DNA of 6,098 bases. Origin: an uncultured Eubacteriales bacterium. Lineage in GTDB: Bacteria; Bacillota; Clostridia; Oscillospirales; Acutalibacteraceae. The position numbers were made by a program, and so were the translations under genes. The stretch's first letter is position 1, and every line of letters begins with the position of its first letter. The notes under the pieces were generated by a model. That model made no database searches. It saw only the letters and a program-made list of their open reading frames with translations, and was not told where the DNA came from. Shown here piece by piece: positions 1 through 4,931 of the stretch. The stretch covers positions 1-6,098 of the forward strand of contig CAKSNI010000070.1 in NCBI GenBank assembly GCA_934476025.1. The letters are read 5' to 3'.

Positions 1-85
1 TCTATATTTCTCGAAATCCGATCTTAGCTTTGATATGAGAGTTTATTGCTGCCTCACCACCCGGACTTGAACTAAAGTTATATAT

Positions 86-132
86 AGACCGTAATTTCTT
101 TTGTTCCTATAAAGATTTTACGGTCTTTTTTT
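86..132 (+). terminator. Rho-independent terminator at the left edge
   Basis: A 9-bp perfect stem (AGACCGTAA at 86-94 with TTACGGTCT at 118-126) continues, after a 2x2 internal loop, into a 5-bp inner helix (97-101 with 111-115). It is followed by seven T (126-132). This is a textbook intrinsic terminator for transcripts arriving from the left on the plus strand. No gene that it clearly terminates is visible in the 85 bases before it. On the minus strand the tail is only TATATATAACTTT, so termination that way would be weaker. Confidence 0.8.
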
Positions 133-167
133 ATGCCTATTTTTCCTCCTTGCAGACGAATACATAG

Positions 168-386
168 GGGTGCTGTGTTTCGTCCCCTTTGGTGCCTTGC
201 AGCGCAGCGGAAAGGAAGGAATTGCTCAATGGCAATATTGATCTTTATAACAAAACGGTTACCGCTTTTCCAGCCTCGGTGATTGCGTCGATGTTCCATT
301 CCGAACAGGAAAAACGCATGGATGAAGAATATATGGAAGAAAACCGACAGGTTAGCCACGAACAAATCGATTTCTCGAAATTCTGA
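168..386 (+). pseudogene. lemA: LemA-family protein, C-terminal remnant
   Basis: The open frame runs from just after a stop at 165-167 to TGA at 384-386. Its most protein-like part reads NGNIDLYNKTVTAFPASVIA, then SMF, an acidic Glu-rich stretch and a final IDFSKF. This matches the end of LemA family proteins as I know them: a YNxxVxxxNxxxxxFPxxxIAxxFxF segment, acidic residues, then a short V/I-D-F tail. Intact LemA is about 180-200 residues with an N-terminal membrane segment and a helical bundle; here only about the last 55-60 residues remain. The only in-frame start outside the homologous block is a TTG at 189, with no purine-rich ribosome binding site before it, so I regard this as a non-translated fragment. 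The break in homology lies around 200-225. LemA's cellular function is poorly defined. Recognition is by motif memory, not alignment. Confidence 0.6.
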
Positions 387-391
387 TGTAG

Positions 392-440
392 AAAATCCGG
401 AAGGCCCGGGCAGAAAATCTGCCCGGGCCTTCCGGATTTT
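392..440 (+). terminator. Perfect 23-bp hairpin, probable terminator after the lemA remnant
   Basis: Bases 392-414 and 418-440 are exact reverse complements around an AAA loop, giving a GC-rich core (CCGGAAGGCCCGGGCAGA) flanked by AAAA and TTTT. It begins five bases after the TGA of the lemA remnant, the usual place for that gene's intrinsic terminator. The T-run after the GC core is only four bases and is followed by AAAAATTTA. Because A4/T4 flank the stem it could work in both directions. It also insulates the importer operon from readthrough. Confidence 0.75.
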
Positions 441-501
441 AAAAATTTAAGAAGAAGTCGGGCGTTCAAGAGTGCAGCACCGATGCATAGAATACAAATG
501 A

Positions 502-518
502 AAATATGCTGCATATTT
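502..518. promoter_or_regulatory. 17-bp palindrome, candidate operator
   Basis: Bases 502-509 (AAATATGC) and 511-518 (GCATATTT) are perfect 8-base inverted arms around a central T. The palindrome shares its last two bases with the next one at 517-532. Such a perfect symmetric site in an AT-rich region ahead of a transport operon suggests binding of a dimeric regulator. The regulator is unknown. The site lies about 115 bases upstream of the -35 box. Confidence 0.45.
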
Positions 519-532
519 GCATACTTATGCAA
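517..532. promoter_or_regulatory. 16-bp palindrome TTGCATA-CT-TATGCAA, ArgR-box-like
   Basis: The arms TTGCATA (517-523) and TATGCAA (526-532) are exact inverted repeats around CT. Read as TGCAT-ACTT-ATGCA, the geometry (five-base TGnAT arms, four-base centre) is that of ArgR/AhrC operators. ArgR sites often occur in pairs about 21 bp apart centre to centre. A second, half-matching site (AATGCATAAGATTCGTAA, 537-554) is centred exactly 21 bp downstream; only its left arm is good. That the regulator is ArgR is inference. Confidence 0.4.
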
Positions 533-631
533 GTGAAATGCATAAGATTCGTAAAAATGAATAAAAAACGGCAAAAAATGCAGAATTGCCCGGTGTAATT
601 TGACAATTATGCAAAAAAGCGCAAAAAACAC

Positions 632-660
632 TTGCATTTTTATTTATGCGGTGGTATGAT
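632..660 (+). promoter_or_regulatory. Promoter of the amino acid ABC importer operon
   Basis: A -35 box TTGCAT (632-637), a 17-base spacer and a -10 box TATGAT (655-660) fit a housekeeping sigma-A promoter. TGG immediately before the -10 box adds an extended -10 (TGn). Transcription would start near 667, giving a leader of roughly 32 bases before the ATG at 699. The -35 box contains TGCAT, a partial copy of the motif repeated upstream, so a regulator binding that motif could occlude RNA polymerase. Confidence 0.75.
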
Positions 661-698
661 AGGCACAGTTAAAAAAACTTCTTCAGGAGGAAAAGAAA

Positions 699-1430
699 AT
701 GAAAAAACTGCTTGCTATCGTTCTTGCCGCTCTCATGATTTGTGCTTGCTTTGCAGGCTGCGGGAAGAGCAAAGAAACTTTGACCATGGGAACCAACGCT
801 TCGTTCGCACCGTATGAATATGTGGACGATAACGGAAAGATTGTCGGAATTGATGCCGAAATCGCTCAGGCTATTGCCGACAAACTCGGAATGACACTGG
901 AAATCAAAGATATGGATTTTGAGGCTTTGGTTCCGGCGGTTCAGTCCGGGCAGGTTGATCTGGTTCTGGCCGGTATGACGGTTTCGGAAGAAAGAAAAGA
1001 ATCGGTCAACTTCACCGATTCCTATGCCAAAGGGGTTCAGGCTATTATTGTTACCGAGAATTCCGATATTGCTTCGGCGGATGATTTGGCCGGCAAGAAA
1101 ATCGGGGTACAGAGCGGCACTACCGGCGACACCTACTGCACCGACGATTTTGGTCAGGAAAGTGTAAAACAGTATAAAGACGGCGCTGCTGCGGTTGCGG
1201 CTTTGAAAAACGGCCAGGTTGACTGCGTGGTTATCGATAACGAACCGGCTAAGAATTATGTTGCTTCCAATACCGGACTGAAAATCCTGAACACGGCCTA
1301 TGCCGATGAGGATTACGCCGCTGCCATTGCCAAGACCAACACCGAACTGCTGGATAAGGTTAACAAAGCCATCCAGGAACTGAAGGCCGACGGCAAGATT
1401 GACGAAATCGTTTCCAAGTACATTAAGTGA
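699..1430 (+). CDS. Polar amino acid ABC transporter, substrate-binding lipoprotein
   Basis: This protein of 243 residues is the extracytoplasmic receptor of an amino acid importer (family 3 solute-binding protein, two-lobed). The signal peptide is MKKLL plus a hydrophobic core, with a lipobox FAGC whose Cys21 would be lipidated; Phe at -3 is unusual (LAGC is commoner), and Cys15 and Cys17 sit just before it. Mature-domain hallmarks are FAPYEY (36-41), G-x-D-A-E at 50-54, the ligand-carboxylate arginine in MTVSEER (Arg99), the GVQSGTTGD loop (136-144) and VIDNEPA (Asp180). Length is normal for the family (about 240-280). The start is fixed by AGGAGG at 685-690, eight bases before the ATG. It is first in an operon with permease and ATPase. 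Substrate cannot be read from sequence alone; arginine/lysine, cystine or glutamine are all possible for this fold. Confidence 0.93.
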   Translation: MKKLLAIVLAALMICACFAGCGKSKETLTMGTNASFAPYEYVDDNGKIVGIDAEIAQAIADKLGMTLEIKDMDFEALVPAVQSGQVDLVLAGMTVSEERKESVNFTDSYAKGVQAIIVTENSDIASADDLAGKKIGVQSGTTGDTYCTDDFGQESVKQYKDGAAAVAALKNGQVDCVVIDNEPAKNYVASNTGLKILNTAYADEDYAAAIAKTNTELLDKVNKAIQELKADGKIDEIVSKYIK

Positions 1431-1458
1431 TTTTACGGCAACCGAATTTTGAATTACA

Positions 1459-1480
1459 GGGGACGGCTTTTGCCGCCCCC
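1459..1480 (+). other. Intercistronic hairpin between binding-protein and permease genes
   Basis: GGGG-A-CGGC (1459-1467) pairs with GCCG-C-CCCC (1472-1480) around a TTTT loop, with a single A/C mismatch. No T-run follows, so it is not a full intrinsic terminator. It sits 29 bases after the stop of the binding-protein gene. Hairpins in this position commonly protect the upstream message from 3' exonucleases, which would give excess binding protein over the membrane components. That role is inferred. Confidence 0.5.
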
Positions 1481-1518
1481 CGTGGCATATCTTGTGAATA
1501 CCAGAAAAGAGGGATTCT

Positions 1519-2301
1519 GTGGGCGTTCTCACTTTAGCGGATTGGCTGGCTTCAACGGCACCGGGGTGGATTCAAAAGGCTCCGTCGTGGCTGCAGTTTT
1601 TGCTTTTTCAGTTGTATCAGACATTTGTATACCAGAACCGTTGGAAGTTTTTCACGAACGGGTTGAAAATTACTTTCATTGTTACCATCGGGGCATTGCT
1701 TCTGGGAATTGTGATCGGGCTGTTGGTGGCCATTGTCCGCGCTTCGTATGACACGGTAGACCGTCGAAAAAAATGGTCGCTTCTCGGAATTCTTAATGGG
1801 ATCTGCAAGGTGTATCTGACGATCATCCGCGGAACTCCGATGATGGTTCAGCTGCTGATCATGGGGTTTGTTATTATGACCCCGAAAACCGACACCGGCA
1901 CGGTTCTGTGCGGAATCATCACCCTTGGAATTAACTCCGGTGCCTATGTTGCCGAAATTGCCCGTTCCGGGATTATGTCGATCAACAAGGGGCAAAGTGA
2001 AGCCGGTCGTTCTTTGGGGCTCAATTATGTCCAGACCATGTGGTATGTTGTTATTCCGCAGGCACTGAAAAACATTTTGCCGGCCCTCGGAAACGAAATG
2101 ATCACCCTGCTCAAGGATACCTCGCTGGTTTCCATCATTGCACTGCGGGATGTTACCAAGCAGGCGCAGAACATTGTCAGCAAAACCTATCAGGCGTTTG
2201 TCCCGTACATCAGCCTGGCCTGCATTTATTTGGTGATTGTTATCATTATGACCAAACTGCTCGGACTTCTGGAAAGGAGGATGCGTAAGAGTGATCACTG
2301 A
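1519..2301 (+). CDS. Polar amino acid ABC transporter permease (HisM/ArtM-type)
   Basis: This 260-residue protein is the membrane-spanning subunit of the importer. Hydrophobic segments include about 50-74 (ITFIVTIGALLLGIVIGLLV region), 107-121, 126-145 and 230-249. A His/Glu/Gln-type permease signature follows residue 98: YLTIIRGTPMMVQ, then the cytoplasmic EAA loop EIARSGIMSINKGQSEAG (146-163) ending in RSLGL, VIPQALKNILPALGNE and LLKDTSL. This loop docks onto the ATPase. The N-terminus carries about 40 extra residues before the first core segment. The start is GTG at 1519, preceded by GAGGGA at about 1509-1514; the frame is closed by stops at 1450 and 1495, and no ATG lies between them and the GTG. 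It lies 88 bases after the binding-protein gene and overlaps the ATPase gene by 11 bases. Confidence 0.93.
   Translation: MGVLTLADWLASTAPGWIQKAPSWLQFLLFQLYQTFVYQNRWKFFTNGLKITFIVTIGALLLGIVIGLLVAIVRASYDTVDRRKKWSLLGILNGICKVYLTIIRGTPMMVQLLIMGFVIMTPKTDTGTVLCGIITLGINSGAYVAEIARSGIMSINKGQSEAGRSLGLNYVQTMWYVVIPQALKNILPALGNEMITLLKDTSLVSIIALRDVTKQAQNIVSKTYQAFVPYISLACIYLVIVIIMTKLLGLLERRMRKSDH
2273..2280 (+). promoter_or_regulatory. Strong ribosome binding site of the ATPase gene, inside the permease gene
   Basis: AAAGGAGG lies within the last codons of the permease gene, ten bases before the GTG at 2291. An ATG at 2281 is in the permease frame and would give only a six-codon peptide, so GTG is the ATPase start. 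The arrangement suggests translational coupling. Confidence 0.75.
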
Positions 2302-3034
2302 AAGTGAAGTTTTGATTCAGGTGGAGGATTTAAAGAAATCCTTTGGTTCGGTGGAGGTACTCAAGGGCATCAATACCGAAATCCGAAAAGGAGAAGTGGT
2401 GGTGGTAATCGGCCCCTCCGGCTCCGGTAAATCCACCTTTTTGCGGTGTCTGAACCGGTTGGAGGAACCCACCGGCGGCCATATCTATTTTGAAGGAACC
2501 GATATTCTCGATAAATCGGTCAACATCAATCAGCACCGTCAAAAAATGGGAATGGTGTTTCAGCAATTCAATCTGTTCCCGCACATGACCATTTTGCGGA
2601 ATATGACCCTGGCTCCGATGAAGCTGAAGGGAATGAGCCGGGAGGATGCCGAAAAAAAAGCCCTTTCCTTGTTGGAACGGGTTGGTCTGGCGGATCGGGC
2701 AAATGCCTATCCGAATCAGCTTTCCGGCGGGCAGAAACAAAGAATTGCCATTGTCCGCGCTCTCTGTATGGATCCGGATGTGATGCTGTTTGATGAACCG
2801 ACCAGTGCATTGGATCCGGAAATGGTCGGCGAAGTGCTGGAAGTTATGAAGGAATTGGCCGAAAGCGGCATGACCATGGTTTGCGTTACCCACGAAATGG
2901 GCTTTGCGCGTGAGGTGGCCGATCGGGTGATATTTATTGATGAAGGCGTAATTATGGAAGAGGGAAACCCGCAGGAATTTTTCTCTCATCCGAAATCGCC
3001 TCGACTGCAGGATTTTCTCTCCAAAGTGCTTTAA
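2291..3034 (+). CDS. Polar amino acid ABC transporter ATP-binding protein (GlnQ/HisP-type)
   Basis: This 247-residue nucleotide-binding subunit powers import by ATP hydrolysis as a dimer under the permease. All motifs are present: Walker A GPSGSGKST (41-49), Q-loop VFQQFNLFPHMT (Gln91/92), signature LSGGQKQR (144-151), Walker B VMLFDEP (164-170, catalytic Glu169), D-loop SALD (172-175) and H-loop His201 in VTHEMGFA. The VFQQFNLFPH segment and the end FFSHPKSPRLQDFLS are typical of the polar amino acid uptake family. A small departure is RIAIVRAL after the signature, where IARAL is usual; this should not affect activity. It is the last gene of the operon, with a strong terminator five bases after the stop codon. 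Confidence 0.95.
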   Translation: MITESEVLIQVEDLKKSFGSVEVLKGINTEIRKGEVVVVIGPSGSGKSTFLRCLNRLEEPTGGHIYFEGTDILDKSVNINQHRQKMGMVFQQFNLFPHMTILRNMTLAPMKLKGMSREDAEKKALSLLERVGLADRANAYPNQLSGGQKQRIAIVRALCMDPDVMLFDEPTSALDPEMVGEVLEVMKELAESGMTMVCVTHEMGFAREVADRVIFIDEGVIMEEGNPQEFFSHPKSPRLQDFLSKVL

Positions 3035-3038
3035 AAAT

Positions 3039-3075
3039 CAAGCCGCCGTTTTCCGAAAAGGAAAACGGCGGCTTG
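3039..3075. terminator. Bidirectional terminator between convergent operons
   Basis: Bases 3039-3054 and 3060-3075 form a perfect 16-bp GC-rich stem around GAAAA. On the plus strand a T-rich tail follows (TTGTTTGCTTTTT), ending the importer operon. On the minus strand the stem is followed by ATTTTT, ending the rsmD-coaD-coiled-coil transcript. One hairpin therefore serves both operons. Confidence 0.88.
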
Positions 3076-3086
3076 TTGTTTGCTTT

Positions 3087-3551
3087 TTATTCGGCCGGCT
3101 TTTGCTGCGGCATCTGGGCACGCAGAGCAGCGCGGGTTTTGCGTACTTCGCCGAGATTGGCGGTCAGGCTGTCGTCGGCTCTTCTCATCAGATCGTCAAC
3201 AAAGTCCTGAGCGGCTTTTCTCATTTCACGGCTCTTGGCCTGGGCGTTCGAAATGATTTCCTGGGCCTTGTCCTGTGCCATACGGGTGATTTCCTGTTCG
3301 GAAACCTTCTGCCGGGCCTGTTCTTCCGCGGCACGGATCAAGCCGTCGGCTTCCTGTTTGGCGGTGGAAATGATGTTGGCACGGTCGGTAACAATGCCGC
3401 GGGCCTGTTTGATTTCGTTCGGGATGTTCAGACGGATATCGTCTACAACGGCTCTCAGCTTTTCAAGATCTACCAGAGCTTTTTTGCCGGGCATTTTGAT
3501 CCCGCTGTCCAATACTTCATCAAACTGTTCCAATAATTCTTCCAAATTCAT
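3087..3551 (-). CDS. Coiled-coil protein of unknown function downstream of coaD (DivIVA/V-ATPase subunit H-like)
   Basis: This 154-residue soluble protein has no signal peptide or membrane segment. Residues 1-44 (MNLEELLEQFDEVLDSG, then KALVDLEKLRAVVDDIRLNIP) look like a short folded helical region. Residues about 45-125 are a long charged helix, rich in Ala, Glu, Gln, Lys and Arg, strongly predicted by eye to be coiled coil. The end (AQMPQQKPAE) is a short disordered tail. Similar proteins in Clostridia are, from memory, labelled ATPase or DivIVA-like only because of coiled-coil similarity; no Walker motif or DivIVA membrane-binding motif is visible here. The ATG at 3551 is preceded by AAAGGA. 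It lies 54 bases after coaD in the same direction. A scaffold or cell-division role is possible, but function is unknown. Confidence 0.8.
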   Translation of the reverse strand: MNLEELLEQFDEVLDSGIKMPGKKALVDLEKLRAVVDDIRLNIPNEIKQARGIVTDRANIISTAKQEADGLIRAAEEQARQKVSEQEITRMAQDKAQEIISNAQAKSREMRKAAQDFVDDLMRRADDSLTANLGEVRKTRAALRAQMPQQKPAE

Positions 3552-3605
3552 CGTGTTTCAATCCTTTCATGGAGTTTTCGTAATCAAACGCAAACCGGAA
3601 ACGGG

Positions 3606-4094
3606 TCAATTCTTTTGCAACCGGTTTACAACATCCCCGTGAATCACCGAGGGGACAAATTCGCTGATATCGCCGCCCATCGCCGCGATTTGCCGAACCA
3701 GGCTGGAACTCAGGTACATATTTTCCGCCCGGGTCATCAAAAAAACGGTTTCGGCATCGGGATTCAGCTTTTTATTGGTGAGCGCCATTTGGAATTCATA
3801 CTCAAAATCCGAAACGGCGCGCAGACCCTTGATAATGGTTTTGGCCTGCTTTTTGCGGACATATTCCGCCAGCAGACCGTCGGAAAATTCAACCGACACG
3901 TTGGGAAGTTCGCATACGGTTTTGCGAATCAGCTCCACCCGCTCCTGCGGGGAAAACAGGCAATGTTTATCCGGATTGACCATGACAACCACCAACAGGT
4001 GGCCGAACATTGCGGCGGCACGCTGAATGATATCGTAATGCCCGAGGGTAATCGGATCAAAACTTCCCGGATAAACGGCAAGTTCGCGGTTCAC
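3606..4094 (-). CDS. coaD: Phosphopantetheine adenylyltransferase
   Basis: This cytoplasmic enzyme transfers AMP from ATP to 4'-phosphopantetheine, giving dephospho-CoA, the penultimate step of coenzyme A synthesis. The 162 residues match the usual length (about 160). Visible hallmarks are YPGSFDPITLGH (8-19) with the nucleotidyltransferase T/HxGH motif as T16-L-G-H19, KGLRAVSDFEYE (89-100), and the second nucleotide motif YLSSSLVRQIA (127-137). The start is GTG: the bases GTGA at 4094-4091 contain both the coaD start and the TGA stop of rsmD, so the genes are translationally coupled. AAGGAG lies a few bases upstream inside rsmD. The rsmD-coaD pair is widely conserved in Firmicutes. Confidence 0.96.
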   Translation of the reverse strand: MNRELAVYPGSFDPITLGHYDIIQRAAAMFGHLLVVVMVNPDKHCLFSPQERVELIRKTVCELPNVSVEFSDGLLAEYVRKKQAKTIIKGLRAVSDFEYEFQMALTNKKLNPDAETVFLMTRAENMYLSSSLVRQIAAMGGDISEFVPSVIHGDVVNRLQKN

Positions 4095-4639
4095 GGCAAT
4101 TCTCCTTCAAAAACATATTTGGCAACACGGATTTTTCCGTAACGGTATTCTTTGGCCAGTCGGAAAGAACCGTACCGTTCTTTGAGCGGAACATCACTCG
4201 GATGTTCGCACATGATGATGCCGCTTTCACGCATCAGAGCGGCAGCCCCGGTCAGGGCCTTGTCATACAAACCGTCGTGATACGGCGGATCGATAAAACA
4301 AAAATCATATTGCTTTTGGCAGCGGGAAAGAAACAGGGAAAAGTCGCTGCAGACGGTTTCAAACCCTTCGGCAAACCGGCAGCGTTCCGCGTTCTTTCTG
4401 ACCAGATCCAAAGAGGCGCGGGAAGAATCGACAAAGGTGACAAACGAAGCGCCGCGACTGAGCGATTCCAGCCCCATCTGGCCGCAGCCGGCAAAGAGAT
4501 CCAGCACCCGGGCGCCTTCTATTTCAAATTGTACGGCACTGAAAACCGCTTCCTTTACCTGGGCGGAGGTCGGACGAACCGCGTTTCCCTCCGGGGTGAG
4601 CAGATGGGTTCCCCGTGCAGTACCGGTGACTATACGCAT
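4091..4639 (-). CDS. rsmD: 16S rRNA (guanine(966)-N2)-methyltransferase
   Basis: This enzyme uses S-adenosylmethionine to methylate G966 of 16S rRNA in the small subunit. The 182 residues fit the family (about 180-200). Motifs in order are MRIVTGTARG (1-10), VRPTSAQVKEAVF (21-33), the SAM-binding motif I VLDLFAGCGQMGLESLSRGA (45-64) and the catalytic DPPY (117-120) of N2/N6-type methyltransferases. Most relatives have FAGSGALGLE in motif I; here Cys and Gln-Met replace Ser and Ala-Leu, which keeps the glycines. The ATG at 4639 has GGGAG nine bases upstream. It opens a minus-strand operon with coaD and the coiled-coil gene, transcribed from the promoter at 4672-4701. Confidence 0.95.
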   Translation of the reverse strand: MRIVTGTARGTHLLTPEGNAVRPTSAQVKEAVFSAVQFEIEGARVLDLFAGCGQMGLESLSRGASFVTFVDSSRASLDLVRKNAERCRFAEGFETVCSDFSLFLSRCQKQYDFCFIDPPYHDGLYDKALTGAAALMRESGIIMCEHPSDVPLKERYGSFRLAKEYRYGKIRVAKYVFEGELP

Positions 4640-4671
4640 ATAAAGGAACTCCCGTACTTTCGGTTTTTTTC

Positions 4672-4701
4672 ATTATCCCACGAAACCACCCGGTTTGTCA
4701 A
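4672..4701 (-). promoter_or_regulatory. Promoter of the rsmD-coaD operon
   Basis: On the minus strand a perfect -35 box TTGACA (4701-4696), an 18-base spacer and a -10 box GATAAT (4677-4672) are preceded by TGG, an extended -10. Transcription would start near 4665, leaving about 25 bases of leader before the rsmD ATG at 4639. Confidence 0.75.
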
Positions 4702-4712
4702 TACGGAATCGC

Positions 4713-4778
4713 AAAAAATCCGGAAAAAGTCGGCCGAAAACGGATTTTTTTTGAAAAAACGGCGGAAATCGGGAAAAA
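4713..4778. promoter_or_regulatory. Phased A/T tracts between the divergent promoters
   Basis: Seven A or T runs (4713-4718, 4724-4728, 4737-4740, 4745-4752, 4754-4759, 4766-4768, 4774-4778) have centres spaced about 8 to 12.5 bases apart, close to the helical repeat. Such arrays bend DNA, and A-tracts just upstream of -35 boxes can act as UP elements. The last tract ends five bases before the rpsB -35 box. Confidence 0.4.
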
Positions 4779-4782
4779 GTGC

Positions 4783-4811
4783 TTGCAAAGCCCAAAAGAA
4801 TATGATATAAT
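4783..4811 (+). promoter_or_regulatory. Promoter of rpsB-tsf
   Basis: TTGCAA (4783-4788), a 17-base spacer and a perfect TATAAT (4806-4811) with TGA directly before it (extended -10) form a very strong sigma-A promoter, as expected for ribosomal protein genes. The start site would be near 4818, giving a leader of about 114 bases. Confidence 0.85.
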
Positions 4812-4816
4812 TGCAA

Positions 4817-4931
4817 GGCTGCAAAATTGCGGCCAATCATTACACACACTCCGTCGGCACAAAGTTCGCCACCGGGCGATGGATGCCAGCCGTAATGCGG
4901 GGTGGAGGAAGAAACTTTAGGAGGAAAAATT
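4817..4931 (+). ncRNA. Candidate structured 5' leader of rpsB (possible S2 autoregulatory site)
   Basis: The untranslated leader is long for a 244-codon ribosomal gene. It begins with a hairpin at the probable transcript 5' end: 4817-4823 pairs with 4828-4834 around AAAT, including one G-U pair. Further short complementary blocks occur (for example GGCA at 4856-4859 with TGCC at 4884-4887), followed by a purine-rich GCGGGGTGGAGGAAG segment just before the ribosome binding site. Ribosomal protein S2 is known to repress its own operon through the leader in some bacteria. Whether this leader does so is inference. Confidence 0.35.
4919..4924 (+). promoter_or_regulatory. Ribosome binding site that fixes the rpsB start
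   Basis: A consensus AGGAGG lies seven bases before the ATG at 4932. It rules out the in-frame GTG at 4902, which would add ten residues (MEEETLGGKI) not found in S2 proteins. Confidence 0.9.

Larger units (their letters stand above)
441..631. other. AT-rich intergenic regulatory region upstream of the amino acid importer
   Basis: No gene is supported here on either strand; the open frames lack ribosome binding sites and recognisable protein sequence. The region is rich in A-tracts and contains most copies of the motif TGCATA/TATGCA, at 484-489, 510-515, 518-523, 526-531, 539-544 and 608-613. Two of these groups form abutting palindromes, annotated separately. A perfect TTGACA at 600-605 has no -10 partner at a suitable distance. 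Confidence 0.55.

Noticed and set aside
2..70. Plus-strand tail ending at TGA 68-70, just before the first terminator
   Set aside because: Its position before a terminator is suggestive, but the 22 readable residues are unrecognisable and too few to support a gene call; the minus-strand reading of the same bases looks at least as protein-like.
47..80. tRNA T-arm-like string (TTCAAGTCC on the minus strand)
   Set aside because: The bases on either side of the loop do not pair as a T-stem, and no anticodon arm, D-arm or acceptor stem can be formed around it.
600..605. Perfect TTGACA as an alternative -35 box for the importer operon
   Set aside because: At 16-18 bases downstream there is only an A-run, with no -10 hexamer. 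The TTGCAT/TATGAT pair at 632-660 is a complete promoter.
669..1532. Long minus-strand open frame of 287 codons opposite the binding-protein gene
   Set aside because: It mirrors the codon pattern of a clear solute-binding protein on the other strand, has no recognisable domain and no convincing ribosome binding site. The same applies to minus-strand frames opposite the permease (1552-2298), the ATPase (2330-2989) and rpsB (4944-5777).
1449..1751. Plus-strand open frame starting before the permease gene
   Set aside because: It overlaps the permease in another frame, has no family features, and its sequence through the hairpin and the permease start is not protein-like.
4202..4810. Plus-strand open frame of 202 codons across rsmD and the divergent spacer
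   Set aside because: It is antisense to a well-supported rsmD, crosses the rsmD promoter and shows low-complexity Lys/Arg-rich sequence where it leaves the gene.
4902..4931. Upstream GTG start for rpsB adding ten residues
   Set aside because: The ATG at 4932 has an ideal AGGAGG seven bases upstream and gives the standard S2 N-terminus; the extension would translate the ribosome binding site itself.
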